Assembly: GCF_949628265.1 (NCBI RefSeq) | Contig: NC_088787.1 | Coordinates: forward strand, 238,501 to 302,500 | From: Cloeon dipterum | Lineage: Eukaryota > Arthropoda > Insecta > Ephemeroptera > Baetidae | Reading direction: 5' to 3' | Length of the DNA: 64,000 nucleotides | Shown: positions 1 to 12,100 of the stretch, piece by piece | How the letters are laid out: every line of letters begins with the position of its first letter | Numbering within the stretch: position 1 is the first letter of the stretch | Program-made: the position numbers and the translations under genes | The notes under the pieces: model-generated | The model's database searches: none | What the model was told of the DNA's origin: nothing | The model's input: only the letters and a program-made list of their open reading frames with translations

Positions 1-1714
1 CACAACTGGAGCCGTTTCATTTTATTTACGAGGAGTTATAATTCGTGACTTCGGGCGCGCGCTTTCGAGAGATAATGAAAAGAGGAAAACACCCGTGGGA
101 ATAATCAAGAGCTGCCTACGCGAGTGCGTGTGTATTTTATTTTATTATTTTTTCTTTTAACGCGGCGCACGCGAGTGTGTCTTGCGCTAGCAGAAAAGTG
201 ATAACTGTGCGAGTAAAAGCAAAAAAAGCCGAGACTCGCTCTCACGCCAAAACAAGTAGAAACACACTCGAAACGCGCCTTCGAACACTCAACAAGTGAC
301 ATCAGTGAATGACCACTTGCAGATGAAATCAAAATTAATTGAAAAGCCCTTTCAACGTTCAAACCCAGATTTATTTTGCTGTTCATTTGTATTAAAAACA
401 AAATATCAATTTAAATCGTGAGAAATAATTTAAATAATTCGCAAAAATACGGATGCTGGACGCTCTTAACGAGGGAAAACGGACCAAATTTCCATTTGAT
501 TAAAAAGATTAAAAAACAGAGGAGCAGTAAAGGCCATTTATTGATGTGTCGTGCCAGATGGAATTTAATTAAGCTTTTTGTGAATTTGGACGGGCGGTTA
601 ATTATGAAAATGCGAAAAGAGCGGCTGCCTGCTGCTGCACGCGTGGGACGCACACACTTACATTTCTTAATTGCCCCGAAAACGTGCGTAGTCGCTTCCC
701 TCTTTCGCGAACCGAGAAAATATCGTGCTTCCACACGACTTAATTTCACGTCAGACGACGCCAATTAATGTGAAAGTGACAGATTAAAGCAAATTAAATG
801 CATTTTTCATCTTGAAAATATTAATTTGCAGTGACTGCGAAAGTTTGAGTTAAAAATGATTCATCAAGGGTCCGCCACGATGAATATTTTTGATTAAATT
901 TGTTCTGTGGAACGAAAAAACAATTGGAACGAGAGGAGTTGGAAAGCCGTTCAATAATTGGTGGGAACGTTTCATGAATGGCTCTCGTTGAAAACTGAAA
1001 GTAGCGTTGTTTGGCAAAATGCATCATCTTGGCGCGCGCACTTCGGATTTCGCCAGCTCATGCAATGCAAAATGGTTACCACCCGCCCGCGCCAGCATTT
1101 TGCGCTAAGCGAGACCTCTGCGCCAGTGCACGGCTGCGTCCAAAGGGCAACCCCATTTCCTGACCTTTTCCGCACTCGAATCGAACCGAGACGACGATTG
1201 CGATTCGTGAAAATTGTTCTGTCCAGAGTGACGCAGAAGAGAGCCGGCTGAAGTACACGGCCCTGGCCATATTTCTAAAAAGCCGCAGGTTGCTGCCATT
1301 TTGCACAATTTTCTACCTGGAAAAGCAATAGAAAATCCAAATTAAACACACTGCGGCAACTGCATGGCGAGAGAAGAAAAAACTTGTTAATTAAAAGACT
1401 CACACGGCTTTAATCATCCAGCATTAATTATTATGCGCGAGAGGGCCTCTCGAATACAACAAATAAGTAATTGCGCGGTCACTGCAACTCGCGTGTGTGC
1501 ATTTTAAGTGCTCGCACGACACGCCCACGTGCCGATTTTAATTTTAAAACTGGCTGCAACGCCTTTTGAAAATCCGCTCAGATGCTGCAACAGGTTTCCG
1601 TGGGCAAGATTAGAAAGTGCAAAAATAAAAAAAATAAAATAAAATTGATTATTTTCTCGCGTTTTTGGAAAATTTACTTATTTTTGGACTCGCCTCAATT
1701 TCCCCTGAGCAGCA
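1..1714. other. AT-rich intergenic DNA, no gene seen
   Basis: I see no exon with a recognisable protein family, no tRNA and no TATA-led gene here. Moderately GC-richer patches near 600-760 and 1030-1260 contain short open frames without splice context or homology that I can recognise, so they are not called. Confidence 0.5.
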
Positions 1715-2230
1715 GAAGGGTTTAGTGGATGCTAACACTCATCCCATTGTCACAATTTCGATAATAAGCGACTACCGTTCCTGGCGCCGCTCACTGTTGC
1801 ATCTTTAAAACTGTATGCCAACTTGTGGATATGGAGAGCAAACACCCCTTAATCCGCTAGCTACTTAGAGGTGGTCGAGGTGAGTGCAACGGTGGATGGT
1901 TTCTAATATTCTGATGCTTACAACTCGAGATTTGGAGGTGGACATATTAAAAAAAATCGATTTTTAATTTTAAATTTCGTAATTTTTCATACTCCAAAAC
2001 TCGGGTTTTAAGGATCAGAATATAAAAAACTAAAGACCGTTGCACTCGTCTTGAATTGCTCTAACCAACAGATTGGTTTTAGGGAGCTTGCTCTCAACAC
2101 ATAAGATGTCACACAGCTCGAAATATGCAACAAGGAGCGGCGACAGGAGCGGCGGTCGCTTATTATTAAAAATGTGGCATTGGGGTTGAGGGATGAGTTT
2201 GAGCGCCTTTTAAACCCTCCTACGGGTCAG
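1715..2230. repeat. Large imperfect foldback (MITE-like) element, about 515 bp
   Basis: Two arms of about 240 bp are inverted copies of each other around a centre near 1970. Matching blocks seen directly: the stretch around 1775-1803 (AATAAGCGACTACCG... to GTTGCAT) pairs with 2125-2165. AGAGCAA..CCCTTAATC near 1835-1855 pairs with 2060-2095, and GAGTGCAACGG near 1880-1892 pairs with 2036-2048. The GGGTTTA..CTCATCCC outer parts near 1718-1745 pair with 2188-2215. Identity is roughly 70-80 percent by eye, so this is an old copy. No transposase frame is present. Confidence 0.65.
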
Positions 2231-2445
2231 TGGAGACTGATAGATGACTCCAACGGAAGTAAGATTTGGCAATTAAGATGCTCAGACACCGAGATTTGGA
2301 GGTTCAAAGTTTAAACAAAACGCGCAAAAAACAAGCGATTTATTTAACTTTCCGTGATTTTTACAATTCCTAATCTCGGGTTTTAAAAACCAGAATTTCA
2401 AAAACTACCCAACGCCAGGCTGTTCTCAATCTCCTCTGGAGCGCA
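2231..2445. repeat. Second, weaker inverted repeat next to the first foldback
   Basis: The left arm GTGGAGACTGA...CACCGAGATTTGG (about 2229-2301) is loosely complementary to 2365-2445 (CTAATCTCGGGTTTTAAAAACCAG...CTCCTCTGG). The motif CGAGATTTGGAGG also occurs near 1926-1940 inside the neighbouring element, so the two are related. The arms are diverged and the limits approximate. Confidence 0.4.
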
Positions 2446-3149
2446 GATGTGTTTTTGACGTTATAATTAATCTTGTTTTAATAACTTGGAGATTTCAAAT
2501 TTCATGGAGACGAACGTAATTTCGCCTAAGGTAATAAAATGTCTTACCCGGCGATTTCAGATGAAATAAGATATTTAAAAAAAAATTAAAGTCACATAGA
2601 GCACTTTTAATGCGATTACGGCAAAGGGTTAATAAACTTAAAATTGCACTTAACAGAAACACTAAAAAACATTCCAACAGGATTATAATTTTTTCAAATT
2701 AATATTAATATTAAACATTTTATTTGAAAATATTTGTAATTTATTAATGAATTTTTTATCTATTTATATTAATATTGAAGAAATTTTATTTATTTAAAAA
2801 ATTTCAGCAATATATTAATTAAGCCTCAGAATTTAAGTAAATTTAATACAAAGGAAATTTAATTGTTTCAAATTGTTATCAGAAATGCATAAATATTTTT
2901 TTGTTCGCTTTAATATTTAGTTCCTAAATTATGAACAACTATAGATTTTAATATTTTTACGAAATTTAAAAATTTTTTAATTTAAATTTCTTTACTTTAT
3001 AATAAAATTTAACAAGATTTTCTTTGTTTTAAAAATTTTTTGAAGCGAATTTGCATTTAATGAAAAATTTATTCTAATTTATTGTAATTGTTATGATTGT
3101 TTGAATCAATTTGTGAACTAGATGAAGATGTCGGGCTAAATGAATAAAA
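2446..3149. other. Very AT-rich spacer, nothing seen
   Basis: Runs of A/T with short TTAATATTA-type words. No gene, repeat unit or RNA gene is recognisable. Confidence 0.5.
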
Positions 3150-3416
3150 GGAGCTGCTTTCCCATAGGCCAGAATGGATCTGGATCTGGAGGACTTGGAG
3201 GACGCGAGGGACTGGAGCGGCCTGGAGATGGAGGACTGGCAGACTGAAGGAGGAACAGGAGCAACGAAGACGGACGGGAAGACCCTGGAGGTGGACCGAG
3301 CAGATCAACGAGGGAACAAGGTCGGACGCGGCTGAGCAGCTGTCGAGCGCGGCGGCGACGAGTTCGTGGCAGCTGGCGGTGGCGGTGGCGGCGGCGGTGG
3401 CGGCGGCGGTGGCGGC

Positions 3417-3506
<90 letters not shown>

Positions 3507-3535
3507 GATTAATTGATTCGGCTTTTGCGTTTGGC
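3150..3535. other. Isolated GC-rich island, possible unrecognised exon
   Basis: An island with exon-like composition sits in AT-rich DNA. On the plus strand an acceptor-like TTTCCCATAG ends at about 3168, and an ATG at 3174 opens an acidic 52-codon frame (starting MDLDLEDLEDARDW) that ends at 3332. A donor-like AACAAG/GTCGGA lies inside it. The right part is the GGC tract listed separately. It could be a 5' exon, a CpG-type promoter or simple purine-rich repeat. I recognise no family and do not call a gene. Confidence 0.2.
3374..3507. repeat. Long GGC/GGT trinucleotide repeat
   Basis: About 44 consecutive GGC or GGT units. Scattered GGT interruptions occupy the left third and one the right end, and about 24 units in the middle are pure GGC. 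The other strand reads GCC, and open frames through it (poly-Gly, poly-Ala or poly-Arg) are artefacts of the repeat. Confidence 0.9.
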
Positions 3536-4285
3536 GAAAGGACGAAAGAGGCGAGTGAACGGAGCTGTGTCACACTTGGCCTCTGTCGGTCGAGTGGTGA
3601 TCTTCCAATGGCGGGAGCAGGTGCTCAACGGCCGCGCCGCGCAGTCACGACCGCTTATCTCGACACATTAATCGCGCGCGCACCAGACGACTTTGTTTCT
3701 TCTGTCTGGTTTCGCGTGGCCCCCGCCTGCGATGCCCAGCTAATTTTATCGCGCAATTTGCGATCCGACGACGACGTCGCTCTTTGAACTTGGCCTGAAC
3801 AAAAGCATTTCTTTATTTCGTTGCTCGCTTTGAAGCCGGTCGCGTTTGCCAGGCAGCGATGCGATTTGCGTCTATGGAGAATTGCAAACATAATTAAGGG
3901 AAGCCTTGTTTGCTGAATGTATCAACGCCGTTTTACCATCCTTTACCCGGCGAGCAATTTTTCTTTTAATCTCTTTTAGGATGTCAAGCTGCACGTAATT
4001 TTCGCCACTGTTAAAGAACAAACACATTTTTTTAAGGCGATAAAAGTTTTTTATTTTTCTAACTCATTTTTGAAAACTATGATAGCTCAAATTTATAAAT
4101 GCGACATTATAATTCATTAGTTAAAAATTATTGGTTTTAAAATACATTTATTTGTAATCGCAAAGTTTTTAATATTTAATTAATAGTTAACTTTGTTTGC
4201 CTGTTAAGCTCTACGTTAATTTAGTTTAATTAATATGACAATCATGAGTGCTTTTATTATTTTGGCCATCGTTCGCATAAATAAA
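3536..4285. other. Spacer, nothing seen
   Basis: The GC-intermediate part to 3890 fades into AT-rich DNA. No homology or splice-flanked exon is recognised. Confidence 0.45.
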
Positions 4286-4488
4286 GATCAGACACGTAAT
4301 TCTTCGAAAAGAGAATAATTTATTTTAATTTTTGAATTACTACAACTGACGCGTCCGATGTGGGCATTCGCGGCGTTCTTACGCAACTGTTTGAGGATGC
4401 GGCGAACACCCAGTGTTTTGACAAATTCAAAGAGTAATACAAAAATTAAAATAATTTATTCTCTTCTCGAATAATTACGTGTCTGATC
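4286..4488. repeat. Foldback MITE-like element, about 203 bp
   Basis: Terminal inverted repeats of about 56 bp (4286-4341 and 4432-4488) begin GATCAGACACGTAATT and end AATTACGTGTCTGATC. They differ at only a few positions. The centre of about 90 bp is unrelated and GC-richer. No coding capacity. Confidence 0.8.
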
Positions 4489-6149
4489 CAATCTCAAGCC
4501 AATTAACTAAACAACGTTTTATATTACTATTATATTATGTCTGACTGCTCACTAGGATAAGTCACAACTGCGAATATCGACATAAGAGAGATCAGCTGCA
4601 GACTTACTGTTGAAATTTTCCAAACTAAAATCTGCCCGAATTGATTAAAGCAACGCAGATTAAATGGAATGAAAGGGATCGGTAGCGCGCGACACAATGA
4701 ACGTGATGAATTCAAAGTGAAATTGTGTGCGACGGCCCCGAGGGAGCGCATCTGCCGGCATTACCAGTCGTCGGCACACGCCTTTTTGCGATAGCCAAAT
4801 TAAATCGGCGGCCGGCCGGCGGATTTTGTCAGCGCGCAGGTGTAGGGCACGCGTGAAACCTGATGATGCGGCCGGCGGACGGGCGAGCGAATTGCCATTT
4901 AAATAGGCCTCTTTGGGGCAAAAGGTGGCGCTGGAGCTCTGCGTGACAAATCGCTCCTCCGGCCTCGGCCATCGGCGCCCATTGGCATAATGCAGCAGAG
5001 ACACGACGAGCCGATAAAAATGGCTGATACGCCATGCCCACCGCGCGCGCACATGCTCTCGATGGCTCCTCTCCGCTCCGCTTCGTCCGTTATACCGCAC
5101 ATACGCTTTGCAATAAAGTGTAATTTAGAGGAAGAGTAAAAAAATAGGCTAATGCGGTGATTGCGAGGAAGCATCTTTTTGTACTTAAACTACAGGTTTT
5201 ATTGATCGACGGTCGGTAATTTCCAAAAATAAAACACACGTGAGAAATAGAAATTACGGCAAATATATTTTTTCTCGCGAAAGTGAGCCAAAGCGCGAGG
5301 TTGGGCGCTCGGATTTCCTAAAAATGAACAGGGCCTTGACAGCGCCATATCAGCGTTCGCTGTCGATATAAATATACAACTGAGTGAGTGAAACACGAGC
5401 CGACGAAAAGCCATGCTGCGCCAATTGGATCTCAAAATCGCTGCCTTGCAAATAAAGTCAGAAAAGGACATTTGTAAAGCAAGCGTTTAGCCAGCGCCAA
5501 AATTAATTTCTTTTTCTTTTGCAATTTATGCACCGAATTTGATTTTTAATAATGAGTTCAATGTCAGTGAACAGCGCCGGTGGAATTGATCATTGATTGG
5601 ATATTTACAGGACATCAATGATCATAGCAACCGAAATTATTATTTTTGGCCGTAGCTATAGCAGTCCACTGAATTTATTGTTTTTGGAATCTAGAAAAAA
5701 TTCAACTCCACAAAATGTATTACAATAAAATCTAGACCAAAGTGAAAAAAAAAATTCCAATTTCTCGTCGTTGTCCAACGGTGTACGAATTATGAGCTAT
5801 AAATTCTGTAAAAGGCGATGAAACAGATGATTTCTCAATAGAGCTCACCCCGCTTGAATAAATTATTGCTGAAAATTTTAACAGCACTCATCCAAACAAA
5901 TTTTAGTTCTACCAAATTAAAAGATCGTGATTAGTAAACGTTGGAATGGTTAATAATGCAATATTGGCTCCAGCCGGCGCCGTATTGCTGGTCGGCGGCG
6001 GCTTCAAAGGGCTTGCGGTTTTGCATGTTGCGTCACGCACGCACTCTGGCGCGTTTGATAGTCGAGCCTCGTTTTGCACTCCCGGTCCCAGGCAGAGGGC
6101 TCGGCAAATGCAGTTCCCACGCACTGCAAACACTATTAAATTATTCCTT
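4489..6149. other. Spacer with two GC-richer patches, no gene seen
   Basis: Patches at about 4700-5070 and 5960-6120 have exon-like GC content, but the open frames across them are short, mutually overlapping, and lack a matching set of splice sites or any family I recognise. They may be regulatory DNA or decayed exons. Confidence 0.35.
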
Positions 6150-9100
6150 ATATTCATTTCTAACTTTCCAGCAAATTTGAACCAATTGGCGTGCTCCAAT
6201 GTCAAAATATTAAAAATTAGAATTTTAAAAATAGCCAAACTCGAAAATTTAAAATTCTTAGTGCAATTACTGGATTAGAGTCATGCTTGCAAACTCCTTT
6301 AAATATTTCTAAATATTAATTTCTAACTTTCCAGCAAATTTGAACCAATTTGCGTGCTCCAAAAGAAAAATATTAAAAATTAGAATTTTGAAATCGGCCG
6401 AACTCGAAAATTTAAAATTCTTAGGGCAATTACTGGATTAGAGTCATGCTTGCGAACTTTATTAAATTATTTCTTATATTAATTTCTAACTTTCCATCAA
6501 ATTTGAACCAATTTGCGTGCTCCAAAATAAAAATATTAAAAATTAGAATTTTGAAATCGGCTGAACTCGAAAATTTAAAATTCTTATTGCAATTAATGTA
6601 TTAAATTCATGCTTGCCAACTCTATTAAAATATTTCTTATATTAATTTCTAACTTTTCATCAAATTTGTACCAATTTGCATGCTCCAAAATAAAAATATT
6701 AAAAATTAGAATTTTGAAATCGGCGAAACTCGAAAATTAAAAATTCCTAGGGCAATTACTGGATTAGAGTCATGCTTGCGAACTTTATTAAATTATTTCT
6801 TATATTAAAATCTAACTTTCCATCAAATTTGAACCAATTTGCGTGCTCCAAATTAAAAATATTCAAAATTGGAATTTTGAAATCGGCCGAACTCGAAAAT
6901 TTAAAATTCTTATTGCAAATACTGTATTAAATTCATGCTTGCAAACTCCTTTAATTATTTCTAAATATTAATTTCTAACTTTTCAGCAAATTTGAATCAA
7001 TTTGCATGCTCCAAAATAGAAATATTAAAAATTAGAATTTTGAAATCGGCCGAACTCGAAAATTTAAAATTCTTAGGGCAATTACTGGATTAGACACATG
7101 CTTACAAACTCTTTTAAATTATTCTAAATATTAATTTCTAACTTTCCAACAAATTTGAACCAATTTGCGTGCTCCAAAATAAAAATATTAAAAAATAGAA
7201 TTTTGAAATCGGCGAAACTCGAAAATTAAAAATTCCTAGGGCAATTACTGGATTAGAGTCATGCTTGCGAACTTTATTAAATTATTTCTTATATTAAAAT
7301 CTAACTTTCCATCAAATTTGAACCAATTTGCGTGCTCCAAATTAAAAATATTCAAAATTGGAATTTTGAAATCGGCCGAACTCGAAAATTTAAAATTCTT
7401 ATTGCAAATACTGTATTAAATTCATGCTTGCAAACTCCTTTAATTATTTCTAAATATTAATTTCTAACTTTTCAGCAAATTTGAATCAATTTGCATGCTC
7501 CAAAATAGAAATATTAAAAATTAGAATTTTGAAATCGGCTGAACTCGAAAATTTAAAATTCTTATTGCAATTCATGTATTAAATTCATGCTTGCAAACTC
7601 TATTAAAATATTTCTTATATTAATTTCTAACTTTTCATCAAATTTGTACCAATTTGCATGCTCCAAATTAAAAATATTAAAAATTAGAATTTTGAAATCG
7701 GCGAAACTCGAAAATTAAAAATTCCTAGGGCAATTACTGGATTAGAGTCATGCTTGCGAACTTTATTAAATTTTTTCTTATATTAAAATCTAACTTTCCA
7801 TCAAATTTGAACCAATTTGCGTGCTCCAAATTAAAAATATTAAAAATTGGAATTTTGAAATCGACCGAACTCGAAAATTTAAAATTCTTATTGCAAATAC
7901 TGTATTAAATTCATGCTTGCAAACTCCTTTAATTATTTCTAAATATTAATTTCTAACTTTTCAGCAAATTTGAATCAATTTGCATGCTCCAAAATAGAAA
8001 TATTAAAAATTAGAATTTTGAAATCGGCCGAACTCGAAAATTTAAAATTCTTAGGGCAATTACTGGATTAGAGTCATGCTTGCGAACTTTATTAAATTAT
8101 TTCTTATATTAAAATCTAACTTTCCATCAAATTTGAACCAATTTGCGTGCTCCAAATTAAAAATATTAAAAATTGGAATTTTGAAATCGGCCGAACTCGA
8201 AAATTTAAAATTCTTATTGCAAATACTGTATTAAATTCATGCTTGCAAAATCTATTAAAATATTTCTTATATTAATTTCTAACTTTTCATCAAATTTGTA
8301 CCAATTTGCATGCTCCAAAATAGAAATATTCAAAATTGGAATTTTGAAATCGGCCGAACTCGAAAATTTAAAATTCTTATTGCAAATACTGTATTAAATT
8401 CATGCTTGCGAACTTTATTAAATTATTTCCTATATTAAAATCTAACTTTTCAGCAAATTTGAATCAATTTGCATGCTCCAAAATAGAAATATTAAAAATT
8501 AGAATTTTGAAATCGGCCGAACTCGAAAATTTAAAATTCTTAGGGCAATTACTGGATTAGACACATGCTTACAAACTCTTTTAAATTATTCTAAATATTA
8601 ATTTCTAACTTTCCAACAAATTTGAACCAATTTGCGTGCTCCAAAATAAAAATATTAAAAATTAGAATTTTGAAATCGGCTGAACTCGAAAATTTAAAAT
8701 TCTTATTGCAATTCATGTATTAAATTCATGCTTGCAAACTCTATTAAAATATTTCTTATATTAATTTCTAACTTTTCATCAAATTTGTACCAATTTGCAT
8801 GCTCCAAAATAAAAATATTAAAAATTAGAATTTTGAAATCGGCGAAACTCGAAAATTAAAAATTCCTAGGGCAATTACTGGATTAGAGTCATGCTTGCGA
8901 ACTTTATTAAATTATTTCTTATATTAAAATCTAACTTTCCATCAAATTTGAACCAATTTGCGTGCTCCAAATTAAAAATATTAAAAATTGGAATTTTGAA
9001 ATCGGCCGAACTCGAAAATTTAAAATTCTTATTGCAAATACTGTATTAAATTCATACTTGCAAACTCCTTTAATTATTTCTAAATATTAATTTCTAACTT

Positions 9101-12100
9101 TTCAGCAAATTTGAATCAATTTGCATGCTCCAAAATAGAAATATTAAAAATTAGAATTTTGAAATCGTCCGAACTCGAAAATTTAAAAATCTTAGGGCAA
9201 TTACTGGATTAGACACATGCTTACAAACTCTTTTAAATTATTCTAAATATTAATTTCTAACTTTCCAACAAATTTGAACCAATTTGCGTGCTCCAAAATA
9301 AAAATATTAAAAATTAGAATTTTGAAATCGGCTGAACTCGAAAATTTAAAATTCTTAGGGCAATTACTGGATTAGACACATGCTTAAAAACTCTTTTAAA
9401 TTATTCTAAATATTAATTTCTAACTTTCCAACAAATTTGAACCAATTTGCGTGCTCCAAAATAAAAATATTAAAAATTAGAATTTTGAAATCGGCTGAAC
9501 TCGAAAATTTAAAATTCTTATTGCAATTCATGTATTAAATTCATGCTTGCAAACTCTATTAAAATATTTCTTATATTAATTTCTAACTTTTCATCAAATT
9601 TGTACCAATTTGCATGCTCCAAAATAAAAATATTAAAAATTAGAATTTTGAAATCGGCGAAACTCGAAAATTAAAAATTCCTAGGGCAATTACTGGATTA
9701 GAGTCATGCTTGCGAACTTTATTAAATTATTTCTTATATTAAAATCTAACTTTCCATCAAATTTGAACCAATTTGCGTGCTCCAAATTAAAAATATTAAA
9801 AATTGGAATTTTGAAATCGGCCGAACTCGAAAATTAAAAATTCCTAGGGCAATTACTGGATTAGAGTCATGCTTGCAAACTCCTTTAAATATTTCTAAAT
9901 ATTAATTTCTAACGTTTCAGCAAATATGAACCTATTTGCATGCTCCAAATTAAAAATATTAAAAATTAGAATTTTGAAATCGGCGAAACTCGAAAATTAA
10001 AAATTCCTAGGGCAATTACTGGATTAGAGTCATGTTTGCGAACTTTATTAAATTATTTCTTATATTAAAATCTATCTTTCCATCAAATTTGAACCAATTT
10101 GCGTGCTCCAAATTAAAAATATTAAAAATTGGAATTTTGAAATCGGCCGAACTCGAAAATTTAAAATTCTTATTGCAAATACTGTATTAAATTCATGCTT
10201 GCAAAATCTATTAAAATATTTCTTATATTAATTTCTAACTTTTCATCAAATTTGTACCAATTTGCATGCTCCAAAATAGAAATATTCAAAATTGGAATTT
10301 TGAAATCGGCCGAACTCGAAAATTTAAAATTCTTATTGCAAATACTGTATTAAATTCATGCTTGCGAACTTTATTAAATTATTTCCTATATTAAAATCTA
10401 ACTTTTCAGCAAATTTGAATCAATTTGCATGCTCCAAAATAGAAATATTAAAAATTAGAATTTTGAAATCGGCTGAACTCGAAAATTTAAAATTCTTAGG
10501 GCAATTACTGGATTAGACACATGCTTACAAACTCTTTTAAATTATTCTAAATATTAATTTCTAACTTTCCAACAAATTTGAACCAATTTGCGTGCTCCAA
10601 AATAAAAATATTAAAAATTAGAATTTTGAAATCGGCTGAACTCGAAAATTTAAAATTCTTAGGGCAATTACTGGATTAGACACATGCTTAAAAACTCTTT
10701 TAAATTATTCTAAATATTAATTTCTAACTTTCCAACAAATTTGAACCAATTTGCGTGCTCCAAAATAAAAATATTAAAAATTAGAATTTTGAAATCGGCT
10801 GAACTCGAAAATTTAAAATTCTTATTGCAATTCATGTATTAAATTCATGCTTGCAAACTCTATTAAAATATTTCTTATATTAATTTCTAACTTTTCATCA
10901 AATTTGTACCAATTTGCATGCTCCAAAATAAAAATATTAAAAATTAGAATTTTGAAATCGGCGAAACTCGAAAATTAAAAATTCCTAGGGCAATTACTGG
11001 ATTAGAGTCATGCTTGCGAACTTTATTAAATTATTTCTTATATTAAAATCTAACTTTCCATCAAATTTGAACCAATTTGCGTGCTCCAAATTAAAAATAT
11101 TAAAAATTGGAATTTTGAAATCGGCCGAACTCGAAAATTAAAAATTCCTAGGGCAATTACTGGATTAGAGTCATGCTTGCAAACTCCTTTAAATATTTCT
11201 AAATATTAATTTCTAACGTTTCAGCAAATATGAACCTATTTGCATGCTCCAAATTAAAAATATTAAAAATTAGAATTTTGAAATCGGCGAAACTCGAAAA
11301 TTAAAAATTCCTAGGGCAATTACTGGATTAGAGTCATGTTTGCGAACTTTATTAAATTATTTCTTATATTAAAATCTATCTTTCCATCAAATTTGAACCA
11401 ATTTGCGTGCTCCAAATTAAAAATATTAAAAATTGGAATTTTGAAATCGGCCGAACTCGAAAATTTAAAATTCTTATTGCAAATACTGTATTAAATTCAT
11501 GCTTGCAAAATCTATTAAAATATTTCTTATATTAATTTCTAACTTTTCATCAAATTTGTACCAATTTGCATGCTCCAAAATAGAAATATTCAAAATTGGA
11601 ATTTTGAAATCGGCCGAACTCGAAAATTTAAAATTCTTATTGCAAATACTGTATTAAATTCATGCTTGCGAACTTTATTAAATTATTTCCTATATTAAAA
11701 TCTAACTTTTCAGCAAATTTGAATCAATTTGCATGCTCCAAAATAGAAATATTAAAAATTAGAATTTTGAAATCGGCTGAACTCGAAAATTTAAAATTCT
11801 TAGGGCAATTACTGGATTAGACACATGCTTACAAACTCTTTTAAATTATTCTAAATATTAATTTCTAACTTTCCAACAAATTTGAACCAATTTGCGTGCT
11901 CCAAAATAAAAATATTAAAAATTAGAATTTTGAAATCGGCTGAACTCGAAAATTTAAAATTCTTATTGCAATTCATGTATTAAATTCATGCTTGCAAACT
12001 CTATTAAAATATTTCTTATATTAATTTCTAACTTTTCATCAAATTTGTACCAATTTGCATGCTCCAAAATAAAAATATTAAAAATTAGAATTTTGAAATC

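Noticed and set aside
3136-3573. Minus-strand frame with a long poly-Arg run
   Set aside because: Produced by the GGC repeat read on the other strand; no plausible protein.
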